From the NCBI GenBank assembly GCA_933228675.1, contig OW121742.1:110351601-110415600 (forward strand): a DNA stretch of 64,000 nt. The letters are read 5' to 3'. Below the pieces are notes generated by a model. That model did not search any database and was not told the DNA's origin. It was given only the letters and a program-made list of their open reading frames with translations. The position numbers and the translations under genes are program-made. The DNA is from Stomorhina lunata. Its lineage: Eukaryota > Arthropoda > Insecta > Diptera > Rhiniidae. Shown here piece by piece: positions 1 through 11,067 of the stretch (position 1 is its first letter; the number at the start of each line of letters is the position of its first letter).

Positions 1-683
1 AGTTCTGTTCTAGTTCTGTTCTAGTTCTGTTCTAGTTCTGTTCTAGTTCTGTTCTAGTTCTGTTCTAGTTCTGTTCTAGTTCTGTTCTAGTTCTGTTCTA
101 GTTCTGTTCTAGTTCTGTTCTAGTTCTGTTCTAGTTCTGTTCTAGTTCTGTTCTAGTTCTGTTCTAGTTCTGTTCTAGTTCTGTTCTAGTTCTGTTCTAG
201 TTCTGTTCTAGTTCTGTTCTAGTTCTGTTCTAGTTCTGTTCTAGTTCTGTTCTAGTTCTGTTCTAGTTCTGTTCTAGTTCTGTTCTAGTTCTGTTCTAGT
301 TCTGTTCTAGTTCTGTTCTAGTTCTGTTCTAGTTCTGTTCTAGTTCTGTTCTAGTTCTGTTCTAGTTCTGTTCTAGTTCTGTTCTAGTTCTGTTCTAGTT
401 CTGTTCTAGTTCTGTTCTAGTTCTGTTCTAGTTCTGTTCTAGTTCTGTTCTAGTTCTGTTCTAGTTCTGTTCTAGTTCTGTTCTAGTTCTGTTCTAGTTC
501 TGTTCTAGTTCTGTTCTAGTTCTGTTCTAGTTCTGTTCTAGTTTTGTTCTAGTTCTGTTCTAGTTCTGTTCTAGTTCTGTTCTAGTTCTGTTCTAGTTCT
601 GTTCTAGTTCTGTTCTAGTTCTGTTCTAGTTCTGTTCTGTTCTGTTCTAGTTCTGTTCTAGTTCTGTTCTAGTTCTGTTCTGT
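1..683 (+). repeat. 11-bp satellite, forward orientation (AGTTCTGTTCT)n
   Basis: Head-to-tail copies of AGTTCTGTTCT fill the window from its first base, so the array starts upstream. Copies are almost identical until about 540, where one unit has a T substitution. A partial unit appears near 640, and the array decays into degenerate TTCTAG/TTCTGT pieces up to about 770. The same unit occurs in the opposite orientation at 3158-5163. It probably lies in an intron upstream of the exon starting at 8417, which is inferred from the splice acceptor there. Confidence 0.97.
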
Positions 684-2244
684 TTATCTACTAGCTCTGT
701 TCTGTTTTTTTTTCTAGTTCTCTTCTAGTTCTGTGCTATTTCTCTTCTAGTTTTCTTCTTCCTCCTATTCTCTTCATATTTTTTAACCCCTTAAGATATA
801 CTCTGCTATACAATTTACTCTTGTTTGGATAAGATTTTCTTAAAAAGCCTAAAAGTATTTCATAATTTATTTCTCAGACATTCCTTACAACTTCTTTTCC
901 CATTTTATCTCGCCACAATTTTGAGATGGTTTTTCTACTTGTGTCTGTTTTAAAAATATTTCCTTTAGAAGCCTAATAGTATGCTACCATTTTTCTTGAA
1001 TGATATTAATTCTCTTAGCCTAAAATTATGCTTTATTTTTATATAACATTCCCTTTTTCTATATGAATCCTTTTTCTAATTTATCTGTTGCGTGCGTTTG
1101 TGGAATTACAAATGATTTTCTTATGCCTGTTTGTCTGTCTGTCTGTCTGTCGGTCTTTAAAGTGGCAAAGAATTTGCTTCATCAAATTAAGGAAATTACT
1201 ATTATAAATATTTGGGGTTTTCTTATAAGTTATTTTTTTCCGAATTTGGAAGCAAATTTTTCATATATGATAAGGGAATAGTTTTGCTTTAAGTTTTATT
1301 AAAATTTTTCTGTGAGATTTATTTCTTTTCAAAAAGGATTTTTCTTTGAATTTATCCTTTTTTAGCATATCATTTTATAACTCATGGCTTTTGGTCTTCT
1401 TTGATATTAAAGAAATATTTTAATTCTTATGAGTGTACTGGTATCACATTTTTTTAGCATATTTTAAGGTGAAATATTATTTAATGCCCCTATATATGTA
1501 AATGCCAACACTATCTTTTGATAGTGTTGGCATTTAACTCAAAGTGCACACAAGCAAGAAACTATAGCTATAAAATATTTCTTACATCTTTTTGATATTA
1601 AAAAAATGATGAATTAAAAGAATTATAATAAAATAAAAAAAAATAATATTGAAAAAATATTGACGTCAAAAAGTATGCAACTTTTGCACGTACTAAAGCA
1701 TATCTTAAGGAATTCAACTATATTAAAACTCAAAGCATACTTTTAGGAACTAATATAACTAAGAATTTCATTAATCACTAACACCTACATACATAATTTT
1801 TTTAATTTCTATCCCAGATTAGTTAAAATTTAAAGATTTTTTCCAACAAATTGTTTAAATACTCCCCTTGTTAATGGCGGGGGAATACTTGTTTTGCCTG
1901 TAATGATGAAGTTTCGTTTCATTAGTGATTTCGTGTCATGTTTAAACAGGGAGGTCTATTATCCCACCATTTCCGTTTTTCATTTATATGACAAATTTTG
2001 TCACTTGTTTTCTCTGACGCTGAGCTTGATTTCCGTTTCATGTCAGTCTTTAGTCTGGAAATTTTTTGACGGTAAAATTTGCATTTAAAAAAAAATTTTT
2101 AAGTGTGTCATTTAGTTGATTCCAAATTAAGAGGAGAGTGTGTCGAGGTAATTGTATGGTAGAGATATAATTTCCTAATGATATCATGCTTTCATGAAAA
2201 GGACGGAAGGTTAAACAGAAAAAGGTAGGGGGAGCCATTAGAAA
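684..2244. other. AT-rich non-coding spacer
   Basis: No convincing gene. The stretch holds the decayed edge of the 11-bp array (to about 770), a (TGTC) microsatellite at 1132-1152 and a perfect hairpin at 1499-1536. Short open frames here (1063-1281, 1894-2088, 2050-2238) have no codon structure, recognizable motif or splice context and are taken as chance. Confidence 0.6.
1499..1536. other. Perfect 17-bp inverted repeat with a 4-base loop
   Basis: The left arm (1499-1515, containing AATGCCAACACTATC) and right arm (1520-1536) are exact reverse complements around the loop TTTT. At 38 bp it is too short for a typical miRNA precursor. It could be a tiny fold-back remnant or an RNA hairpin in the primary transcript; function is unknown. 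Confidence 0.7.
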
Positions 2245-3157
2245 TAAGAAATTTCAAAAAAAATCCTATAAAAATTAGAAAAATTTTCTATAAAAATAAA
2301 AGAAATTTTAACAATTTGCTTTAAAAAAAACATTTTTAAAAAATTTTCTATAAAAATAAGAAATTTTTAAAAAATTTCCTATAAAAATAAGATATTTTTG
2401 AAAATATTTTTATAAAAATAAGAAATTAAAAAAAAATCCTATAAAAATAAGAAACTTTTAAAAAATTTCCTATAAAAATAAGAAATTTTTAAAAAATTTC
2501 CTATAAAAATAAGAAATTTAAAAAAAGATTCCTATAAAAAAACGAAATTTTTAAAAAAATTTCTATAAAAATAAGAAATTAAAAAAAAAATCCTATAAAA
2601 ATAAAAAATTTAAAAAAAAATCCTATAAAAATAAGAAACTTTTAAAAAATTTCCCATAAAAATAAGAAATTTTTAAAAAATTTCCCATAAAAATAAGAAA
2701 TTTTTAAAAAATTTTCCATAAAAATAAGAAATTTTTAACAAAATTTTCAATAAAAATAAGAAATTTTAAAAAATTTCCTATAAGAAATTTTTAAAAAATT
2801 TCCCATAAAAATAAGAAATTTTTAACAAATTTCTTATAAAAATAAGAAATTTTTAACAAAATTTTCTATAAAATAAGAAATTTCTTAAAAATTATCTATA
2901 AAAATAAAAAGAATTTAAAAAATTTCCTATAAAAATAAGAAATTTTTAAAAAATTTCCTACAAATAATAAAAATTTTCAAACATTTTTTTTTAAATTTTT
3001 TTTTTTTTAAATTTCCTATAAAAATAACAAATTTCCTTTAAAAATATGAAATTTTTAAAAAATTTCCTATAAAAATAAGAAATTTTTAAAAAATTTCGTT
3101 CAAAAAAAAACTTAATTTCCTAAAAAAAAAAAATAAAAATTAGAAATTTTTTGAAAA
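2245..3157. repeat. 31-bp satellite, degenerate (CCTATAAAAATAAG type)
   Basis: Diverged copies of a 31-bp unit containing TTTCCTATAAAAATAAGAAA followed by an AT run of A and T tracts. Units carry substitutions and small indels. This is a more decayed relative of the array at 6811-8017, where the core reads CCTATAAAAATAGG. It abuts the inverted 11-bp array at about 3158. Confidence 0.85.
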
Positions 3158-5163
3158 CAGAACTAGAACAGAACTAGAACAGAACTAGAACAGAACTAGA
3201 ACAGAACTAGAACAGAACTAGAACAGAACTAGAACAGAACTAGAACAGAACTAGAACAGAACTAGAACAGAACTAGAACAGAACTAGAACAGAACTAGAA
3301 CAGAACTAGAACAGAACTAGAACAGAACTAGAACAGAACTAGAACAGAACTAGAACAGAACTAGAACAGAACTAGAACAGAACTAGAACAGAACTAGAAC
3401 AGAACTAGAACAGAACTAGAACAGAACTAGAACAGAACTAGAACAGAACTAGAACAGAACTAGAACAGAACTAGAACAGAACTAGAACAGAACTAGAACA
3501 GAACTAGAACAGAACTAGAACAGAACTAGAACAGAACTAGAACAGAACTAGAACAGAACTAGAACAGAACTAGAACAGAACTAGAACAGAACTAGAACAG
3601 AACTAGAACAGAACTAGAACAGAACTAGAACAGAACTAGAACAGAACTAGAACAGAACTAGAACAGAACTAGAACAGAACTAGAACAGAACTAGAACAGA
3701 ACTAGAACAGAACTAGAACAGAACTAGAACAGAACTAGAACAGAACTAGAACAGAACTAGAACAGAACTAGAACAGAACTAGAACAGAACTAGAACAGAA
3801 CTAGAACAGAACTAGAACAGAACTAGAACAGAACTAGAACAGAACTAGAACAGAACTAGAACAGAACTAGAACAGAACTAGAACAGAACTAGAACAGAAC
3901 TAGAACAGAACTAGAACAGAACTAGAACAGAACTAGAACAGAACTAGAACAGAACTAGAACAGAACTAGAACAGAACTAGAACAGAACTAGAACAGAACT
4001 AGAACAGAACTAGAACAGAACTAGAACAGAACTAGAACAGAACTAGAACAGAACTAGAACAGAACTAGAACAGAACTAGAACAGAACTAGAACAGAACTA
4101 GAACAGAACTAGAACAGAACTAGAACAGAACTAGAACAGAACTAGAACAGAACTAGAACAGAACTAGAACAGAACTAGAACAGAACTAGAACAGAACTAG
4201 AACAGAACTAGAACAGAACTAGAACAGAACTAGAACAGAACTAGAACAGAACTAGAACAGAACTAGAACAGAACTAGAACAGAACTAGAACAGAACTAGA
4301 ACAGAACTAGAACAGAACTAGAACAGAACTAGAACAGAACTAGAACAGAACTAGAACAGAACTAGAACAGAACTAGAACAGAACTAGAACAGAACTAGAA
4401 CAGAACTAGAACAGAACAGAACTAGAACAGAACTAGAACAGAACTAGAACAGAACTAGAACAGAACTAGAACAGAACTAGAACAGAACTAGAACAGAACT
4501 AGAACAGAACTAGAACAGAACTAGAACAGAACTAGAACAGAACTAGAACAGAACTAGAACAGAACTAGAACAGAACTAGAACAGAACTAGAACAGAACTA
4601 GAACAGAACTAGAACAGAACTAGAACAGAACTAGAACAGAACTAGAACAGAACTAGAACAGAACTAGAACAGAACTAGAACAGAACTAGAACAGAACTAG
4701 AACAGAACTAGAACAGAACTAGAACAGAACTAGAACAGAACTAGAACAGAACTAGAACAGAACTAGAACAGAACTAGAACAGAACTAGAACAGAACTAGA
4801 ACAGAACTAGAACAGAACTAGAACAGAACTAGAACAGAACTAGAACAGAACTAGAACAGAACTAGAACAGAACTAGAACAGAACTAGAACAGAACTAGAA
4901 CAGAACTAGAACAGAACTAGAACAGAACTAGAACAGAACTAGAACAGAACTAGAACAGAACTAGAACAGAACTAGAACAGAACTAGAACAGAACTAGAAC
5001 AGAACTAGAACAGAACTAGAACAGAACTAGAACAGAACTAGAACAGAATTAGAACAGAACTAGAACAGAACTAGAACAGAACTAGAACAGAACTAGAACA
5101 GAACTAGAACAGAACTAGAACAGAACTAGAACAGAACTAGAAAAGAACTAGAACAGAACTAGA
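3158..5163 (-). repeat. 11-bp satellite, inverted orientation (AGAACAGAACT)n
   Basis: About 2 kb of near-perfect AGAACAGAACT units, the exact reverse complement of the unit at 1-683. One unit is shortened near 4410 (AGAACAGAAC then AGAACT), and single substitutions occur near 5048 and 5143. With the first array it forms an inverted pair separated by about 2.5 kb. Confidence 0.97.
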
Positions 5164-6044
5164 ATTTTTAAAATTTTTGTGTAGAAGTAAATTTTTTTGT
5201 GCAAAATTCAAATTTTTATGTAAAATTTAAATTTTTTTGTTAAATTAAAATTTTTGTGCAAAATTTAAATTTTGGTGTAAAATTTTAATTTTTGTGTTTA
5301 AATTTAAATTTAAATTTTTGTGTAAGATTAAAATTTTTGTGTAAAATTAAAATTTTTGTGTAAAATTAAAATTTTTGTGCAAAATTTTAAATTTTTGTAT
5401 AAATTTAAATTTTTGTATAAATATAAATTTTTTTATAAATTTAAATTTTTGTATAAATTTAAATTTTTGTGTAAAATTTACATTTTTGTGTAAAATTTAA
5501 AAACATTTTAAATATGTATAATATTTTATTTTTATGTAAAATTTTAATTTTTGTGTAAAATTTAAATTTTTATATAAAATTTAAGTTTTTGTGTAAATAA
5601 AAATTTTTGTGTAAAATTTACATTTTTGTGTAATATTTAAATTTTTGTGTAGAATTTAAATTTTTGTATAAAATAAAAATTTTTCTATAAAATTTAAATG
5701 TTTGGGGAAAAATTCAATTTGAAATTGAAATTTTTGTGTAAATTTTAAATTTTTATGTAAAATTTAAATTTTTGTGTAAAATTTAAATTTTTTTGTAAAT
5801 TCAAATTTTTATGTAAAATTAAAATTTAATTTTTTGTGTAAAATTAAAATTTAATTTTTTGTGTAAAATTAAAATTTTTGCGAAAAATTTAATTTTTTGT
5901 GTAAAATTTAAAGTTTTGTATAAAATTAAAATGTTGGTGTTAAACTTAAATTTTTGTGTAAAATTTAAATTTTGGTGTAAAGTTTAAATTTTGGTGTAAA
6001 TTCAAATTTTTGTATAAAATTTAAATTTTTGTATCAAATTTGTA
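5164..6044 (-). repeat. 19-bp satellite, degenerate, inverted (AAATTTTTGTGTAAAATTT)
   Basis: Diverged repeats of AAATTTTTGTGTAAAATTT with many indels and substitutions. The unit is the reverse complement of the one in the tidy array at 8018-8290. It begins directly at the edge of the 11-bp array with no unique sequence between them. Confidence 0.85.
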
Positions 6045-6810
6045 AAAAAAAATAAAATGAAAATTTTTTCTTACAACCAAAAACTGAAATCTTTCAATGT
6101 TTCCCCTAAAATGACTTTGTTTACTATTAAATTTTACCCAAATCCTTTCCTTACCCCTTTATTTTACATTCTCTACATAATAATTTACTTTAAAATAACA
6201 CAAAAAATTTCTAAAAACATGTACAATTTTAGTCTGTTGACGTTTTGTGGCCAATCCAGAGATTATATTTCATAAACAATATCAATTAGTTTCGTTTACG
6301 CCATTAGAACTAATCAGTGTAAACAATACACTAACGGTCACACACACACATTCACTCACATACACCCTCACATATCAAATTAGTTACCCCGTAATGTATA
6401 CAAGTACTAGACATTAATAATAAAAGTATCTGAGAACATGTAATTCTCTACATGGATTTAGTTGGATGTCTATGGAATAACTATATATTTTATCAGATTT
6501 TCAAAATTACTCGTAATGTGTATGCGAAAACAGCTGAAGGGTTTGAAACCACTCGTAGTGTAAGCAGTTGTTTACTCAGTTGAAGACAACATGAAATTTT
6601 ATAAAATTTATAAATGTTATTCTACACACACATACACACATACTAACTCACATTATCAAAAAGGGCTAACTCTGTCCATGAGCCAATGACAAGGACAAAT
6701 GTTGGCAAATAATGAAAATGATTGGGTTGAATACAAAAAAATAACAATTACAATAAACTTTTGTCATTTCGTAAAGTAGAGAGAAATTATTGGAAAAATT
6801 TATTACAAAA
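6045..6810. other. Non-coding spacer with short CA-rich microsatellites
   Basis: Mostly unique AT-rich DNA with CA-rich runs near 6339-6370 and 6625-6650. The open frame 6057-6275 starts inside satellite-derived sequence, is Phe/Ile/Lys-rich and shows no protein motif, so I do not call it a gene. Confidence 0.6.
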
Positions 6811-8017
6811 GTAAGATTTCCTATAAAAATAGGAAATTTTTGAAAAATTTCCTATAAAAATAGGAAATTTTTGAAAAATTTCCTATAAAAATAGGAAATT
6901 TTTGAAAAATTTCCTATAAAAATAGGAAATTTTTGAAAAATTTCCTATAAAAATAGGAAATTTTTGAAAAATTTCCTATAAAAATAGGAAATTTTTGAAA
7001 AATTTCCTATAAAAATAGGAAATTTTTGAAAAATTTCCTATAAAAATAGGAAATTTTTGAAAAATTTCCTATAAAAATAGGAAATTTTTGAAAAATTTCC
7101 TATAAAAATAGGAAATTTTTGAAAAATTTCCTATAAAAATAGGAAATTTTTGAAAAATTTCCTATAAAAATAGGAAATTTTTGAAAAATTTCCTATAAAA
7201 ATAGAAAATTTTTGAAAAATTTCCTATAAAAATAGGAAATTTTTGAAAAATTTCCTATAAAAATAGGAAATTTTTGAAAAATTTCCTATAAAAATATGAA
7301 ATTTTTGAAAAATTTCCTATAAAAATAGGAAATTTTTGAAAAATTTCCTATAAAAATATGAAATTTTTGAAAAATTTCCTATAAATATAGGAAATTTTTG
7401 AAAAATTTCCTATAAAAATAGGAAATTTTTGAAAAATTTCCTATAAAAATAGGAAATTTTTGAAAAATTTCTTATAAAAATAGGAAATTTTTGAAAAAAT
7501 TCCTATAAAAATAGGAAATTTTTGAAAAATTTCCTATAAAAATAGGAAATTTTTGAAAAATTTCCTATAAAAATAGGAATTTTTTTAAAAATTTCCTATA
7601 AAAATAGGAAATTTTTGAAAAATTTCCCATAAAAATAGGAAATTTTTGAAAAATTTCCCATAAAAATAGGAAATTTTTGAAAAATTTCCTATAAAAATAG
7701 GAAATTTTTGAAAAATTTCCTATAAAAATAGGAAATTTTTGAAAAATTTCCTATAAAAATAGGAAATTTTTGAAAAATTTCCTATAAAAATAGGAAATTT
7801 TTGAAAAATTTCCTATAAAAATAGGAAATTTTTGAAAAATTTCCTATAAAAATAGGAAATTTTTGAAAAATTTCCTATAAAAATAGGAAATTTTTGAAAA
7901 ATTTCCTATAAAAATAGGAAATTTTTGAAAAATTTCCTATAAAAATAGGAAATTTTTGAAAAATTTCCTATAAAAATAGGAAATTTTTGAAAAATTTCCT
8001 ATAAAAATAGGAAATTT
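6811..8017. repeat. 31-bp satellite (CCTATAAAAATAGG type), about 39 units
   Basis: Highly regular array with a spacing of exactly 31 bp (for example TGAAAAATTTCC at 6841 and again at 6872). Each unit contains two dyads: TTTCCTATAAAAATAGGAAA (8-bp stems, AAAA loop) and TTTTTGAAAAA. Variation is limited to single-base changes, for example around 7203, 7297 and 7583. The array runs straight into the 19-bp array at 8018. Confidence 0.97.
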
Positions 8018-8290
8018 TACACAAAAATTTAAATTTTACACAAAAATTTAAATTTTACACAAAAATTTAAATTTTACACAAAAATTTAAATTTTACACAA
8101 AAATTTAAATTTTACACAAAAATTTAAATTTTACACAAAAATTTAAATTTTACACAAAAATTGATATTTTACCTAAAAATTTTAATTTCACACAAAAATA
8201 TTAATTTTACACAAAAATAAAAATTCTACACAAAAATTAAAATTTTTCACAGAAATTAAAATTTTTCGTAATAATTTGAACTCTACACAA
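8018..8290 (+). repeat. 19-bp satellite, forward orientation (ACACAAAAATTTAAATTTT)
   Basis: Perfect 19-bp units from 8018 to about 8160, then decaying copies to about 8290. The unit is the reverse complement of the degenerate repeat at 5164-6044, giving a second inverted satellite pair. Confidence 0.93.
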
Positions 8291-8416
8291 AAATTTAAAT
8301 TTTTGTTTTTTTTTTTACAAAAAGTGTGGCCTATTTTTAGGATGTTTTTTTATCTCGATTTAAAATTTGAAATTTTTAACATTATTAACTTTTTAAATGT
8401 TGTCTTTTCATTTCAG

Positions 8417-8767
8417 CAAACCAAAACCAAAAAAAAAACTATAACTAAACTAAGCAAATAGTAACTTTAACTAGAAAATAAAATTGGCTTTAACTTTTAA
8501 TGTTTTTTTATATAAATGGGAAAAAAATAGTTGTAAAAAAACACTTGTAGAGTTAAAAATTTTAAATGAAAAACAAAAAAGGGAATTAAAACCGAAAAAA
8601 TATTTAGGGGAAATCAAAACGCTTCTTACTAGGATTAAATGACTAAATTAGAAACTAAAAAAAAATCACAAGATTATATAAATAACTCACAAATAAAGTC
8701 TTCTTTAACCTAAAAATCTAAGGAAAGGGAAGATTGAATTTTTTTTTAATAAAAATTTTAAAATATT
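8417..8767 (+). other. Probable 5' UTR part of the large coding exon
   Basis: A pyrimidine-rich tract ending in TTTTCATTTCAG places a strong splice acceptor at 8415-8416, so a spliced exon probably begins at 8417. From there to the ATG at 8768 the sequence is A-rich and non-coding, with short upstream ATGs (for example at 8500). An upstream non-coding exon is therefore expected left of this point, probably outside the window. That would put the satellites at 1-8300 inside an intron. Transcript data are needed to exclude a start site within this segment. Confidence 0.6.
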
Positions 8768-10822
8768 ATGGATAATTTATCTTTAAAACTCATTAAGGAT
8801 AAAAGTAAATTAAAAGAACATTTTAAGACAAATAAGTCAAACAAGATCATTAGCAAACCTCACACGAAACGTAATAAACTACAAAGATCTACAGAAAATT
8901 TTGATGATCATTGTGAGGATATTGATATAGGACATCAAGAGGACTTACCGCCTCCCCCTTATAGTAATAGCGTAATGGGTGGAGGTTATGCTACACCGGC
9001 GCCCTCTCTTTGTAAACAATTTATGCAAAACGCTGTTACTTCAGCGTTATTAACGAATCTGAGCAACGAAACCAAGACCAAAAACAAATCGTCAACAGCC
9101 TTCAAATCCACTTCCACCTCAACCTCAACCTCCTCTTCAACCTGTAACCTTAAACATATACAATCTGCCATAGATTTACCAATGCATGAGAAACTCTTGG
9201 AAAATGATGGCTGTGAAAAACAGCCCAATCCTGCCTCGAAAGATAAGACTGAGAAACTGAAGACCAAAAGCCATAAAGAATCAAAATTTGCCGAGAAATT
9301 GAGAAGAAGTTTTCGACGAGGCGAACACAAGTCCCTGGAGATCAAAAGGCAGGATAAAAAAGATTTGGGGGATTTAACGGACCAGGAAAGAAGCAGTAGC
9401 CTAAGACCTTTACAGCAGCATTTACAAAATTCTGCCTCGATATTTTCTCTGACTAATCTACCGGGTTTAGGGGGTCATATAAATCCTGCCCTACTCTTGG
9501 ATAGTCCAGACGAAAGTACTCCTCCTGAATTTGCCTATAGGCATCTAAGTAGTGTGGCCACCACGAACTCAAGTACTTCCCTAGAGAGCAATTTCTGTGA
9601 GAGTCCTACGACCAGCATAAGCTACTGGGCGTGGCATATGAATAATAACAATATGGGCGGTGAACTAAGTACCACAACTAATAGCAATAATGCCCCAAGT
9701 GGCAACAATCGTATACCTCTAAATGACAACCGCAAGCGTTTGGAGCAGCAAAGCAGCAGTAAAAGTGAATGCGAGCATCCGCAGGTCACCACGGCCAGCC
9801 GCAGCTGTAGTACCACAAGTGAGAGTAGTACCGCAGCCAAACTGACTAGACTGCAAAATTTTCTCTTCAAATCCAGCAATGAAAGTTCTCGTAGTATACA
9901 GGGACACTCCAATGAGGGCTTTACAGCCTCTTCCTTTACCTCCACCTCAGGAGAATGGGAGACTTTGTGCAACTGCCCCTCAACTTCCACAAATCCTCCG
10001 CCACCTCCCCCTTCGACCAGTGAAGATTATGTACCCATAAGCAATGAAAATTATATTAATACAACTCAAGTTGAAAGCAATGGTTCCATGAAGAACTACT
10101 ACCAATATACCCTGGCCTCACCCAATAATCCTTTTCTGCCTGAGATAACAGCACGCACATATCATAGTACCTATGAGGAGGCGGAGGAAGATCGTGAACT
10201 GGAAGATGAGCTGGACTCAAATGTAACTTCCGTAAAATATCGTATAGGCACTCATTCGGCCCAGTTGCCTACTCCCATATACAGTCGAACGGGGTCACAG
10301 GAATCCACACACAGTGATTATGGGGCTCAAAATTTTGAGTCACAAAACCCAGCCTCACCGGGAAAGCATAAAAGAAAATTATTTTCTCTAAGCACACCCA
10401 CGAAATTGAACTTGAATCAGCAGCAACAACAACAACAACAGCAGCAGCCACAAACAACGTCACAGCTGCCCCAACAAACAACGCCCAAGTCTTTGGGTAA
10501 TAACATTACCCGCTCTCCCTCTTCATCATCCTTTAATTTCTCGCACAAAAGTCTTTCGAAAACCTCTTCCTGCAATCTAGTACGTAGTCTTAATCCCTTT
10601 CTACCCTCGACCACTGTGACGTCTTCTTCCCCGCCTCAGCGTACCTCGTCTTCGAGTAGTTTGAACAAACGAACGGGACCATTAAAGCAACAGGCGGTTA
10701 CATCGCCTATAGCCATCAATACAACGAATCCCTTGAAAGATCTCAATGCCAGGAGAGAGGAGTTTCTGAGGGCCACCATGCAGATTTGCCTAGTGGTATC
10801 GCCGCCCTCCTCAAGATTACAG
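8768..10822 (+). CDS. Large first coding exon of an unidentified low-complexity protein (residues 1-685)
   Basis: This is the only large reading frame with real coding character. ATG 8768 is the first Met after an in-frame TAA at 8759-8761 and has A at -3 and G at +4. The exon ends in CAG at 10822 before a GTAAAT donor; reading on would add nine codons and a stop at 10850. The 685 residues are mostly disordered and Ser/Thr/Asn-rich. Visible features are a PPPY motif (62-65, a known WW-domain ligand), an ST run (114-125), a basic segment (about 158-199, including KLRRSFRR), poly-Pro (410-415), two NPFLP motifs (454-458, 609-613; NPF is a known EH-domain ligand), an acidic stretch (469-483) and poly-Gln (551-560). 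The end (659-685, with MQICLVVSPP) looks more ordered and continues into the next exon. I infer a cytoplasmic adaptor, trafficking or signalling protein; no catalytic domain or membrane segment is visible. The family was not recognised. Confidence 0.9.
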
Positions 10823-10882
10823 GTAAATTGGATTTTATCGAAATATCTCTAAATTTTTTTTATAATTTTGTTTAATTTTTTT

Positions 10883-10888
10883 AATAAA
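10883..10888 (+). promoter_or_regulatory. Candidate intronic polyadenylation signal AATAAA
   Basis: AATAAA lies 31 bases past the stop codon (10850-10852) that is reached if the donor at 10823 is not used. Together they could yield a short isoform ending in nine intron-encoded residues. AATAAA is common by chance in such AT-rich DNA, so this is only a candidate. Confidence 0.3.
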
Positions 10889-11067
10889 ATTTTTAATTTC
10901 TTTTTTAAATCTTAATTTTGTTTTATTTTTTGGTTTTAATTAAGAAAATTCTCGGGTCCATTTTTAGTTTCTGAATTCATCACTGGCTTCGCCTCAATGA
11001 TAGTTTTAAGGCCTAGTTCTAGGATAATTTCCTTTGTCACTTCTTCTTTAAATTCTTCTTCCAGATC

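Noticed and set aside
1..5163. AGAACA/TGTTCT half-sites in the 11-bp satellite as steroid-receptor elements
   Set aside because: These words follow from the repeat unit. The palindromic spacing of a vertebrate glucocorticoid element is absent, and insects lack that receptor.
8986..10614. Antisense frames opposite the large exon
   Set aside because: Shadow frames of the real + strand coding sequence; the low-complexity codons leave the antisense strand open.
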